Below are positions 1 through 7,346 of a DNA stretch of 15,675 nt, one piece after another. The translations under genes and the position numbers were made by a program. This DNA comes from an uncultured Sphingomonadales bacterium (GTDB lineage Bacteria > Pseudomonadota > Alphaproteobacteria > Sphingomonadales > Sphingomonadaceae): positions 1 through 15,675 of the forward strand of contig CALDKP010000335.1 of assembly GCA_937898535.1 (NCBI GenBank). Reading direction: 5' to 3'. Position 1 is the first letter of the stretch, and the number at the start of each line of letters is the position of its first letter. The notes beneath the pieces are model-generated. The model worked only from the letters and a program-made list of their open reading frames with translations, had not been told where the DNA came from and did no database searches.

Positions 1-839
1 GCGATTATACGCTCATCGATTCAGGCAATGGGCGCAAATATGAATCCTACGGTGACCGCCGCTTCATCCGGCCGGAACCGCAAGCGATGTGGGCGCCTGC
101 GCTCGACGAATGGCCCGTAGATGCCGAATTTATTCCTGGATCCGACGATGATGGTGGCGGACGTTGGTATAACAACAAACCCGTTCCGATGGATGGCTGG
201 CCGCTCGCATGGAATGATGAGGTGCACTTTACCGCATCCTGTACGCCATTCCGTCACCTCGGCTTTTTCCCGGATATGGACCCTGTATGGCGGTGGATGC
301 GCGGGCAGTTGGCAGGCGTAACCGATCCCGTTGCAATGAACCTGTTTGGCTATACTGGCGTTGGCACCCTCGCCTTATCGGCAGCGGGCGCGCAGATGGT
401 GCATGTTGACGCGTCCAAGAAATCGGTTGCGCAGGCACGGTCCAATGCTGAAATGTCGGGCATGTCCGACCGTCCCATTCGCTGGATTGTCGACGACGCC
501 GCGAAATTCGTTGCGCGCGAAGTGCGCCGTGAAAAACGTTATGACGGGATATTGCTGGACCCGCCCAAATATGGCCGTGGTCCCGACGGCGAAGTATGGC
601 GGCTTGAGGAAGACCTGCCCGAACTGATCGCCAATTGCCGCAAGTTGCTCGATGCGGAATCAAAGTTTTTATTTCTGACCGTCTACGCGGTGCGCATGTC
701 TGCGCTGGCGCTGGGTGGACTGTTGGAATCCCATTTTGCCGACCTTGGCGGCAAAGTTGAATTTGGTGAACTCGCGGTGCGCGAACAGGGCCGGGGCATG
801 CTTTTGCCCACAGCTATTTTCGCCCGCTGGTCACGTTAA
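1..839 (+). CDS. Class I SAM-dependent methyltransferase, RlmI-like (5' end outside window)
   Basis: This is the C-terminal part of a SAM-dependent methyltransferase; the frame is open from base 3, so the start lies upstream of the window. About 278 residues are visible. The SAM-binding motif I reads NLFGYTGVGTLALSAAGA, followed by an acidic strand end (VHVD). The catalytic-type motif IV reads LLDPPKYGRGPDGEVW. These signatures match the family that includes the 23S rRNA cytosine-C5 methyltransferase RlmI and relatives, which act on cytoplasmic rRNA. An N-terminal PUA domain, usual in RlmI, cannot be assessed because that part is missing. The stop codon TAA overlaps the Shine-Dalgarno sequence (AAGGAG) of folB 9 bases downstream, so the two are probably cotranscribed. 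The methyltransferase fold is certain; the exact RNA target is inferred from the family and open. Confidence 0.85.
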   Translation, partial: DYTLIDSGNGRKYESYGDRRFIRPEPQAMWAPALDEWPVDAEFIPGSDDDGGGRWYNNKPVPMDGWPLAWNDEVHFTASCTPFRHLGFFPDMDPVWRWMRGQLAGVTDPVAMNLFGYTGVGTLALSAAGAQMVHVDASKKSVAQARSNAEMSGMSDRPIRWIVDDAAKFVAREVRREKRYDGILLDPPKYGRGPDGEVWRLEEDLPELIANCRKLLDAESKFLFLTVYAVRMSALALGGLLESHFADLGGKVEFGELAVREQGRGMLLPTAIFARWSR

Positions 840-847
840 GGAGTGAT

Positions 848-1216
848 ATGACCGATAGCCTCATTCTCGAAGTACATGACCTTGTCGTCAATGTGCTGAC
901 GGGCATTTACAGCCAGGAAACGCACCTGCCCCAGCCGCTGCGTATTTCGATTAGCGCAACGCTGGATATGGCTCCGCATTATGCGCCAGACACGCCGTTG
1001 TCGGCGTCGAAAAATTATATGACGCTGAAAGAGGCCGCGACGCTTTTGCCCGAAGACGTGCACTTCACGCTGATCGAAGCGGTCGCCGATCATATCATGG
1101 ATAATCTGTTTGCTGACGACCCGCGCATCAGCCACCTCGTCGTCAAAATCGTGAAACTCGCCATCGCCGAAGATAATGAATCGATTGGCATTACAATGTC
1201 GCGGAGCCGCAAGTGA
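848..1216 (+). CDS. folB: Dihydroneopterin aldolase FolB
   Basis: FolB cleaves 7,8-dihydroneopterin to 6-hydroxymethyl-dihydropterin and glycolaldehyde in cytoplasmic folate synthesis, and can epimerise it to dihydromonapterin. The protein has 122 residues, normal for the family. Aligned by eye to E. coli FolB, the catalytic residues are present: Glu24 in GIYSQE, Tyr57 in NYMTL, Glu77 in TLIEAVADHI, and Lys103 in the strand IVKLAIA. Overall identity appears low, and several other family positions are divergent, but the motif order and spacing fit. The start ATG has an AAGGAG sequence at 838-843. The gene overlaps the next one, a pteridine-reductase-like SDR, by the four bases GTGA, which suggests translational coupling and supports a pterin role for both. 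Confidence 0.85.
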   Translation: MTDSLILEVHDLVVNVLTGIYSQETHLPQPLRISISATLDMAPHYAPDTPLSASKNYMTLKEAATLLPEDVHFTLIEAVADHIMDNLFADDPRISHLVVKIVKLAIAEDNESIGITMSRSRK

Positions 1217-1968
1217 CAACGGCGCCGCTTGCAATTGTTACAGGCGGCAAGCGTCGGCTAGGGGCCGAAATCGCATGTAAACTTGCGGACGCGGGTTACG
1301 CGCTGGCACTGGTTAGCCATCTCGATTCACAGCCCGAAGAAAAGCTTCTGGCGACGCTGCAAGAAAACGAGAGTGAATGGCAACGTTTTACCTTTGACCT
1401 GAGCACCGGTGACCCGGCCCATCTCGTTGAAACGATAACAACGCATTTTGGCCGCGTACCCCAACTGCTGGTGAATAACGCCGCGATGTTTGGGCAAGAT
1501 GACTGGGAGTCGATGTCGGTCGAAACGCTGGAGGCGCATTTCCGGCTGAACCTGTTTGCACCGCTCTTGCTCGCCAAAGCTGTTGTCGACGCAGCGGGCG
1601 CTGACGTGCGGCCATCCATCGTTAACATCCTCGACCAGCGCGTCGTCAATCCACACCGTGACCAGATTAGCTACACGCTCTCAAAACAGGCGCTGGCAGC
1701 GTCGGTTCGGTCCATGGCTGCGTCTTTTGCAGGGCGCGCACGCTATAATGGCGTCGCACCGGGGCTCGTCATATCAACCGATGACTATACCGAAGAACAA
1801 GAGGTGCGATTGGCGGACATGATGCCACTGGGCGCGCTTCCATCGCCATCCGCTGTCGCCGATGCCGTGGTTTATTTGGCGAAAGCGCAGGACGTTACCG
1901 GGCAAATCATCTTCGTTGATGGCGGAGCGCATCTCAAAAGTTTCGACCGGGATTTCATGCACCTTTAA
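1213..1968 (+). CDS. SDR-family pteridine reductase (FolM/PTR1-like)
   Basis: This 251-residue short-chain dehydrogenase/reductase has the Rossmann signature TGGKRRLG (residues 10-17), NNAA (88-91), the catalytic pair Tyr154 and Lys158 in YTLSK, and APGL (182-185). The usual catalytic Ser is replaced by Asp141 in VNILDQ. Pteridine reductases such as trypanosomatid PTR1 and E. coli FolM use an Asp-Tyr-Lys triad and an Arg in the TGxxxRxG loop, both seen here (Arg15). The likely reaction is NADPH-dependent reduction of dihydromonapterin, dihydrobiopterin or dihydrofolate in the cytoplasm. The GTG start at 1213 overlaps the folB stop (GTGA), so the gene is translated from the folB message. The pteridine assignment rests on the Asp substitution and the folB neighbour; a generic SDR of other specificity remains possible. 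Confidence 0.82.
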   Translation: MTTAPLAIVTGGKRRLGAEIACKLADAGYALALVSHLDSQPEEKLLATLQENESEWQRFTFDLSTGDPAHLVETITTHFGRVPQLLVNNAAMFGQDDWESMSVETLEAHFRLNLFAPLLLAKAVVDAAGADVRPSIVNILDQRVVNPHRDQISYTLSKQALAASVRSMAASFAGRARYNGVAPGLVISTDDYTEEQEVRLADMMPLGALPSPSAVADAVVYLAKAQDVTGQIIFVDGGAHLKSFDRDFMHL

Positions 1969-2087
1969 CGCACGCGCCAGACCTTGATCCCCTTGCCTTT
2001 TGCCGGAAGCGGCTCAAGCGCCGCCTCATCAGGGCAAAGCGCAAGATCACAAACGCTTTGTGAAACCTGTGACCGAAATGCCCTCAT
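1965..2087 (-). pseudogene. Short ORF, possible 3' remnant of a decayed gene
   Basis: A 40-codon minus-strand frame runs from ATG at 2087 to a TAA at 1967-1965, converging on and overlapping the SDR stop codon by two bases. Its last third has codon choice typical of real genes in this window and ends in KGKGIKVWRVR, which looks like a genuine protein C-terminus. Upstream, the same frame is closed by TAA at 2096-2094 and TGA at 2117-2115, and I see no Shine-Dalgarno sequence before the ATG. The simplest reading is the tail of a gene whose 5' part has been lost or frameshifted. I do not recognise the family. A small intact gene or chance frame cannot be excluded. Confidence 0.25.
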
Positions 2088-2432
2088 AGATGGTTAAAGG
2101 CGCGTTCTGGACGGTCATTGTCGACTTGGCTGTCGCGACTGATTGTTGCGCAAAAGCACAAATAACTTGCGTTTGGTGCCGCATTAAGCCAATAGGCCGC
2201 CAAGCGCATGAGGCGAGCGGACGATACCGCCGCAGTATTGGCAGCGTGAGGGCCGCAACAAGTGGCCTCGCCAATCGAACAAGATGCGTAAGCTTAGAGG
2301 CTTCCCATATCACGCAGGGTTGTTTCCAACGGGTCAGCATAAGCTGCTCCCGAACACCTGCTGTTGCGCCCGTGCGGTCCTGTTTCAAGGATCTGCATCA
2401 TGGGGCTGCGACGACTATTTGAAAGTATAAAT
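1969..2432. other. Intergenic region upstream of rhlE
   Basis: This 464-base gap between the SDR gene and the helicase contains no convincing complete gene. Besides the short minus-strand frame ending at 1965, the longer frames here lack protein-like composition. The part from about 2237 to 2404 is rich in complementary segments, listed separately. It may be a long 5' leader of rhlE or carry a small RNA. I could not identify a convincing sigma-70 promoter by eye. Confidence 0.5.
2237..2404. ncRNA. Candidate structured RNA or rhlE leader
   Basis: Several stems can be read directly. ATTGGC (2237-2242) pairs with GCCAAT (2270-2275), enclosing GAGGGCC (2248-2254) pairing with GGCCTC (2264-2269) with one bulged G. 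GTTG (2319-2322) pairs with CAAC (2327-2330). CGGG..CAGC (2330-2338) pairs with GCTG..CCCG (2343-2352) around an ATAA loop. GGTCCT (2376-2381) pairs with AGGATC (2388-2393). An outer stem CCCAT (2304-2308) with ATGGG (2400-2404), plus GCAG (2314-2317) with CTGC (2393-2396), could close the second half; it shares C2393 with the preceding stem. Strand is undetermined because stems are symmetric. I do not recognise a named RNA family, so this is a structural observation only. Confidence 0.3.
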
Positions 2433-3974
2433 ATGTCTTTTTTCCAAGACCTGGGCCTTGCCCAACCTATCCTTAAGGCGCTTGAAGCCGCGGGATATGA
2501 TACCCCGACGCCAATCCAGCAACAGTCGATCCCGCCATTGCTGCAAGGCCGCGACCTGTGCGGTATCGCACAGACCGGAACCGGAAAGACTGCGGCGTTC
2601 GCTTTGCCATCGCTGCACCATTTCGCAACAAAGCCAAAAGCGCGTCAGCAATATAGCTGCCGTATGCTCGTGCTGTCGCCAACCCGCGAACTTGCGGCAC
2701 AGATCGCAGACAGCTTCCGCACCTATGGCAAATTCCTTGGCCTGAAGGTGGATTGCGTCTTTGGCGGCATGCCCATTTTCAGCCAGAAAAAACGTCTTGC
2801 TGGCGGCGTCGATATTCTGGTCGCGACACCGGGCCGTCTCATCGATTTGATCGAGCAACGCGCGGTCACGTTGAAGGATGTCGAAATCTTCGTCCTCGAT
2901 GAAGCGGACCAGATGATGGACCTTGGTTTCATCCATGCGTTGAAGCGTATTGACCAATTGCTGCCAAAGCAGCGTCAGACATTGTTCTTCTCGGCAACCA
3001 TGCCAAAGGCGATTGCTGAACTCGGCAACCGCTTCCTCAACAATCCTGTTCGTGTATCGGTCGCACCTGCGTCCACCACTGCAGAGCGCGTTGAACAATT
3101 CGTGACTTTTGTGGAACAACGCGAAAAGCAAACCTTGCTGACGCTTAAGCTGCAAAGCGAAGACATTGATCGCGCACTTGTGTTCACGCGCACCAAGCAT
3201 GGCGCAGACCGCGTTGTGCGTGGGCTTGCCGGTGCCGGCATCCAATCCGCCGCCATTCACGGCAACAAAAGCCAGGGCCAGCGTACCGCTGCGCTGCAGG
3301 CATTTCGTGACGGCAAGATCAAAATTCTCGTCGCAACCGATATTGCCGCGCGCGGCATCGACGTTCCCGGCGTAAGCCATGTGTTCAACTTCGAACTGCC
3401 AAATGTGCCTGAACAATATGTGCACCGGATCGGTCGTACCGCACGTGCCGGCCGTGAAGGCATCGCGATGAGCTTCGTTGCCGGTGACGAGCGTGGCTAT
3501 ATGAAGGATATTGAACGTCTGACGGGCGTGCGCGCCATGACGCTTGGTCTTCCTGAAGGTTTCCGTGCCGCTGTGGCTGCATTGCCACCCCCCGTTGCCG
3601 ACAAGAAACCGCAACAGGCCCGTGGTGGTCGCGGTGGCGGTCAACCCGGCGGCGGTCGCACCAACTATGCCGGCAAGAAATTGGGCGGCAACAATGGCGG
3701 CACTGGTTTGAACGGCGAAACCCGCAACCGGACGCATGCACCACAAGGTGGATGGCAACCAGCCATCGGACCACGTGACGGCAGCCGTGAAGGTAGCCGC
3801 GATGCGCGTCCACGTAGCGACAATGCCGTAAGCGGTGACCGTCGTCCTACCGCCGACCGTGCATTTGCCGCGCGCAGCGAAAACCGTCGCGATCCCGGCG
3901 CACCAGCGCGGAACTATGGTCCTAAAAAGGGCGGTAACGGAAACTACAGAGGTTCCGTGAAACGCGCTGGGTAA
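2433..3974 (+). CDS. rhlE: DEAD-box ATP-dependent RNA helicase, RhlE type
   Basis: This cytoplasmic RNA helicase unwinds RNA duplexes using ATP; RhlE-type enzymes act in ribosome assembly, mRNA decay and cold adaptation. All motifs are present in the 513-residue product: Q motif TPTPIQ (24-29), Walker A AQTGTGKT (46-53), PTRELA (83-88), TPGR (132-135), DEAD (156-159), SAT (187-189), LVFTRTKHGADRV (249-261), ATDIAARGID (301-310) and HRIGRTARAG (331-340). From about residue 385 the tail is low-complexity, rich in Gly, Arg and Asn, probably a disordered RNA-binding region. I chose ATG 2433 because the conserved MSFFQDLGL start follows immediately; an in-frame ATG at 2364 would add 23 unconserved residues. 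The ribosome binding site is weak (GAAAG at 2421-2425). A long structured upstream region hints at post-transcriptional control. Confidence 0.93.
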   Translation: MSFFQDLGLAQPILKALEAAGYDTPTPIQQQSIPPLLQGRDLCGIAQTGTGKTAAFALPSLHHFATKPKARQQYSCRMLVLSPTRELAAQIADSFRTYGKFLGLKVDCVFGGMPIFSQKKRLAGGVDILVATPGRLIDLIEQRAVTLKDVEIFVLDEADQMMDLGFIHALKRIDQLLPKQRQTLFFSATMPKAIAELGNRFLNNPVRVSVAPASTTAERVEQFVTFVEQREKQTLLTLKLQSEDIDRALVFTRTKHGADRVVRGLAGAGIQSAAIHGNKSQGQRTAALQAFRDGKIKILVATDIAARGIDVPGVSHVFNFELPNVPEQYVHRIGRTARAGREGIAMSFVAGDERGYMKDIERLTGVRAMTLGLPEGFRAAVAALPPPVADKKPQQARGGRGGGQPGGGRTNYAGKKLGGNNGGTGLNGETRNRTHAPQGGWQPAIGPRDGSREGSRDARPRSDNAVSGDRRPTADRAFAARSENRRDPGAPARNYGPKKGGNGNYRGSVKRAG

Positions 3975-3992
3975 ACCGCAGCAACAACGACG

Positions 3993-4027
3993 AGCCGTCC
4001 CCCTGAAACCAGTTCAGGGTGACGGCT
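3993..4027. terminator. Palindrome between convergent rhlE and purH; likely bidirectional terminator and dispersed repeat
   Basis: AGCCGTC (3993-3999) and CCCTGAA (4001-4007) pair with TTCAGGG (4013-4019) and GACGGCT (4021-4027), with a single C/T mismatch and a five-base loop. The stem lies 18 bases after the rhlE stop and 6 bases past the purH stop. No T-run follows on either strand, so it is not a textbook intrinsic terminator. The CCCTGAA...TTCAGGG core with a GTCA flank resembles palindromic repeats common in sphingomonad genomes, so it may be a dispersed element serving as a shared terminator or 3'-end stabiliser. Confidence 0.65.
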
Positions 4028-4033
4028 TGGTCA

Positions 4034-5623
4034 TCAATGCCGGAAGTGACGCATTCCGGTGAAGACCATGGCCAGACCAGCCGCATCAGCAGCGGCGATC
4101 ACTTCGTCATCCCGCATCGATCCGCCCGGTTGAATAACGGCCGTTGCGCCCGCTTCAGCAGCAGCCAGCAAGCCATCCGCAAACGGGAAGAATGCATCTG
4201 AGGCGACTGCGGAGCCAACGGTACGCGGCGTTGCCCAACCATAAGTTTCAGCAGCCTCCGTTGCCTTAATCGCTGCAATCCGCGCGCTGTCGCGTCGGTT
4301 CATTTGGCCCGCGCCAATACCCGCGGTTGCGCCATCCTTGGCATATACAATTGCGTTCGACTTTACATGCTTGGCCACGGTCCAGGCAAAGCGGCAGTCG
4401 GCCAGTTCCTGCACCGTTGGTGCACGCTGGGTCACAACCTTGAAATCGCTATCGGCAACATGGCCGTTATCGCGCGACTGCACCAAAAGACCGCCCGTGA
4501 TCGGCTTAATCGACAAGCCGCCACGCTTTGGATTGGGCAAATCGCCTGTCAACAAAAGCCGCAGATTCTTTTTCTTTGCGAACACCGCCTTTGCGGCATC
4601 ATCCGCCGATGGCGCGGCAACGACTTCCGTAAAAATTTCGGTGATGGCCTCGGCTGTCGCGCCATCGAGCGGACGGTTAACCGCAACGATGCCGCCAAAT
4701 GCCGATACGCTGTCGCACTCGAGCGCCGCGCGGTAGGCGTCGATTAAGGTTTCGCCCGACGCCACACCGCAGGGGTTGGCATGCTTGACGATGACGACGG
4801 TAGGCGGTCCGTCGCGAAACTCGCTGACCAGTTCAAGCGCCGCATCAGCGTCATTATAATTATTATAGGACAGCTCTTTCCCCTGCACCTGTTCGGCTTG
4901 GGCAATCCCCGATCCATGCGGGCCAACGGGCACATACAGTGCCGCGCGCTGATGCGGGTTTTCGCCATAACGCAATTCGGTTTCGCGATTTCCGTTCACG
5001 GCAAGCATATCGGGGAATAGCTGCAGTTGATCTGCAAAAGCGAACCATTGGCTAATCATGCTGTCATATGCCGCGGTCGCCGAATAGGCTTTGGCCGCAC
5101 ATTTACGGCGGAAGTCATAGCTTGTTTTGCCGCCGCTTTCTTCCAGCTCTGCGATCAGATTGTCATAATCGGATGGGTCGGTAAGGATCGTGACATATGC
5201 GTGGTTCTTCGCGGCGCTGCGCACCATCGACGGCCCGCCAATGTCGATATTCTCGATGATCTCATCGCGCGATGCACCCTTCGCCACGGTTTGCGCAAAG
5301 GGATAAAGGTTCACCACGACAAGGTCGATTGCGCCAATATCATGTTCCTTCATCGACGCCGCGTGTTCAGCATTGTCGCGTACGGCAAGCAATCCGCCAT
5401 GCACTTTTGGATGCAGCGTTTTGACGCGGCCGTCCATCATTTCGGGAAAGCCTGTAAGCTCGCTAATGTCCTTCACCTGAAGCCCTGCATCACGCAGCGT
5501 CTTGGCGGTACCACCGGTGGAGACCAGCTCGACATGGCGCGCGGCCAAAGCATGTCCAAGTTCAACCAGCCCCGCCTTGTCCGAAACGGACAGTAGGGCA
5601 CGCTTAATGACGACGTCTTTCAT
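4034..5623 (-). CDS. purH: Bifunctional AICAR transformylase / IMP cyclohydrolase PurH
   Basis: PurH performs the last two steps of de novo IMP synthesis in the cytoplasm: formylation of AICAR with 10-formyl-tetrahydrofolate, then ring closure. The 529-residue length is normal. The N-terminal MGS-like cyclohydrolase domain (about 1-200) shows LLSVSDKAGL (10-19), STGGTA (35-40) and DGRVKTLHPKVHGG (64-77). The transformylase domain shows RYGENPHQRAALY (218-230), the catalytic Lys280-His281 in KHANPCGVA, and SDAFFPFADGL near the C-terminus. The ATG lies 4 bases after the heparinase-like gene stop; an AGGA in that gene's last codons serves as ribosome binding site, so the two are translationally coupled. 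It is the last gene of the minus-strand run starting at rsmB and ends at the shared palindrome. Confidence 0.98.
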   Translation of the reverse strand: MKDVVIKRALLSVSDKAGLVELGHALAARHVELVSTGGTAKTLRDAGLQVKDISELTGFPEMMDGRVKTLHPKVHGGLLAVRDNAEHAASMKEHDIGAIDLVVVNLYPFAQTVAKGASRDEIIENIDIGGPSMVRSAAKNHAYVTILTDPSDYDNLIAELEESGGKTSYDFRRKCAAKAYSATAAYDSMISQWFAFADQLQLFPDMLAVNGNRETELRYGENPHQRAALYVPVGPHGSGIAQAEQVQGKELSYNNYNDADAALELVSEFRDGPPTVVIVKHANPCGVASGETLIDAYRAALECDSVSAFGGIVAVNRPLDGATAEAITEIFTEVVAAPSADDAAKAVFAKKKNLRLLLTGDLPNPKRGGLSIKPITGGLLVQSRDNGHVADSDFKVVTQRAPTVQELADCRFAWTVAKHVKSNAIVYAKDGATAGIGAGQMNRRDSARIAAIKATEAAETYGWATPRTVGSAVASDAFFPFADGLLAAAEAGATAVIQPGGSMRDDEVIAAADAAGLAMVFTGMRHFRH

Positions 5624-5627
5624 AGAT

Positions 5628-7346
5628 TTATCCTAAATGGCGGAGCTGCCAGCCGATGGTGACGCCGCCTTTACCAGTGTCCGTGGCAATCACAAGTTGG
5701 CGGGTGGAGTGGGGACGGCCATTTTGGTCAACCCAGAGACTGTCATCCACAGATAATTGACCGTCAGATGCCATAAATGCCCAATTGCTGCCGTCGGCCA
5801 TCCGCAAAAACACAGCTTGTGGACTGTCGGAAGCGACGATTTCGATTTCTGGCCCAAGATGGAAACGGACATGCACCGGCATGCCTTCTTTTGGGTTGCC
5901 CTGAGGGAGCAAAGTGTCTTCTCCGCGCAGATCCATGCCGTCGGAACGCAGGATCAACAATCGCGCGTGACTATAGCCAAAGGTTCGGACGTAACCGTCA
6001 TGGCTGGCCTCAATACGGGTCGCCTGATCAATATCGCGGCGTTCGAGCCCCACTTCGACAACGCCTTTGCCCAGCTGGCCGCCAGGCAGAATTGCCGTCG
6101 AGTTGGTGTCATTCACGCATAATGTCGAATGCGCCGCCGTGGTCCGAAGCCCGCGCGCCAACGCAGCCGGTATCGTCGCGCCGACAAGCGCCGCACCACC
6201 GCAGTTCACAATGACGCGCTGCCCACCGTGCGACAATTCAAACGCAAGCGTTGAGGCGCATCCTGACGCCGACTGACGCGCGAGCGGCGGGGGACCTGCA
6301 TCCAGCAGCAAAACGGACTTACCCGCAGACACACGCTGGTAACCCCAATCGAGCGCCTGCCGATGTGGTCGCGCACGTACGTCGCTGGCCGCCACCAGCG
6401 CGTCGATTTGCGCCGCACCAATATGCGCCGACCCTTGCCACGCCCCAAGCCCACCATCGGCATGGGTAAGCCCAAGCAACGCTGGCACGGCCCGCCCGAG
6501 TGCTTCGAGTAGGAATATAGGCACCATCTCGCTGCGCGCCGCATAGCATTGCTTGAGCAGGCTGAGCAGACCGATCAATTCCATGAGTTGAACAGGTGAG
6601 CGCGACACCACGCCGCCGTCGGGGAAAATGGTCGCGCGCAGTGATTCAGCCAAGCCATTCTCGCCAACGGCGCGGCGCACCTTGCCCTCGGGCAACAAAA
6701 GCGATGCCGCGACGACGCCTGCCCAGCCCACGGTCTTGCCGAAATGGCTTTGTGCACGCGGGGCTGTTTGATCGAGATGGCGCGCAACCCGGGCGAAATG
6801 ATTGATGACGCGCGCACGGTAAATGGGGTCTGCACTGCTGAGCAGAAACGGCGATCCCGCTGCCATGTTCATCAAGCGCCACGCACAATTGTCGACGCGC
6901 CATGCCGGCTCGCGCGTTTTCATGCCATTGGCCAGCAACCATGCATCGGCAATTTGCGCTGCGACCGGTGCACCTTCGCCGCGATTGGTCGCCGCGGACA
7001 AATCACGCAACCAATCAAATCGATGAATATAGTCGGTCAGCGACGGCTGAAGCGCCAGCTTGTCATAATCCAAACCGTCGAACGCCTGTTCAAAACCCTG
7101 ATAATGGAATTTGCCCATGCGCAGCGCCTGCCCGCGCGCGGCATCGCCTTTTAGCGGATCGTTCGGCACCGCGAGCAAGCGCATGGGAACCTTGCCCGTG
7201 AGCCTGCCGCTATGCAGCGGCGTGCGCCATGTTAACTTGTAAAATTCGAGAGAAAGCCGCTCAAGTAGATTTTGGCCCGCGCCTTGGGGCCTAACGATCA
7301 ACGCCGTTTGCCGTTGCCCATTGTCGCCTTCATCGCCGTCGGTCAT
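5628..7346 (-). CDS. Heparinase II/III-like family protein
   Basis: The 572-residue product resembles heparinase II/III-like proteins found in alphaproteobacteria next to purH and rsmB. The N-terminal two thirds look like the alpha-helical toroid domain of these lyases (for example WRVDNCAWRLMN around 149-160 and the HFGKTVGWAG segment at 201-210). The C-terminal beta-rich domain begins near 340 and includes LSHGGQRVIVNCGG (371-384), TTAAHSTLCVND (402-413, with His406 at a conserved histidine position) and VHVRFHLGPEIEIV (491-504). The protein starts with hydrophilic residues and I see no signal peptide, so a periplasmic polysaccharide lyase role is uncertain. Its ATG overlaps the rpe stop by four bases (ATGA) and its stop is 4 bases from purH. 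Substrate and function are not known to me. Confidence 0.85.
   Translation of the reverse strand: MTDGDEGDNGQRQTALIVRPQGAGQNLLERLSLEFYKLTWRTPLHSGRLTGKVPMRLLAVPNDPLKGDAARGQALRMGKFHYQGFEQAFDGLDYDKLALQPSLTDYIHRFDWLRDLSAATNRGEGAPVAAQIADAWLLANGMKTREPAWRVDNCAWRLMNMAAGSPFLLSSADPIYRARVINHFARVARHLDQTAPRAQSHFGKTVGWAGVVAASLLLPEGKVRRAVGENGLAESLRATIFPDGGVVSRSPVQLMELIGLLSLLKQCYAARSEMVPIFLLEALGRAVPALLGLTHADGGLGAWQGSAHIGAAQIDALVAASDVRARPHRQALDWGYQRVSAGKSVLLLDAGPPPLARQSASGCASTLAFELSHGGQRVIVNCGGAALVGATIPAALARGLRTTAAHSTLCVNDTNSTAILPGGQLGKGVVEVGLERRDIDQATRIEASHDGYVRTFGYSHARLLILRSDGMDLRGEDTLLPQGNPKEGMPVHVRFHLGPEIEIVASDSPQAVFLRMADGSNWAFMASDGQLSVDDSLWVDQNGRPHSTRQLVIATDTGKGGVTIGWQLRHLG

Noticed and set aside
2047..2388. 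113-residue minus-strand frame in the gap before rhlE
   Set aside because: Composition is rich in Arg, Trp and Cys without protein-like motifs, and it covers the stem-loop region; a chance frame is more likely.
2364..2432. Upstream in-frame ATG for the helicase
   Set aside because: The 23 extra residues are not helicase-like, and the conserved MSFFQDLGL start is at 2433.
2415..3758. 447-residue open frame on the minus strand
   Set aside because: It is antisense to the helicase gene, whose motifs are complete. The predicted product has no recognisable domain and reflects the codon bias of the real gene.
5027..5596. 189-residue plus-strand frame opposite purH
   Set aside because: It is a shadow of purH, with no ribosome binding site and no family-like segments.
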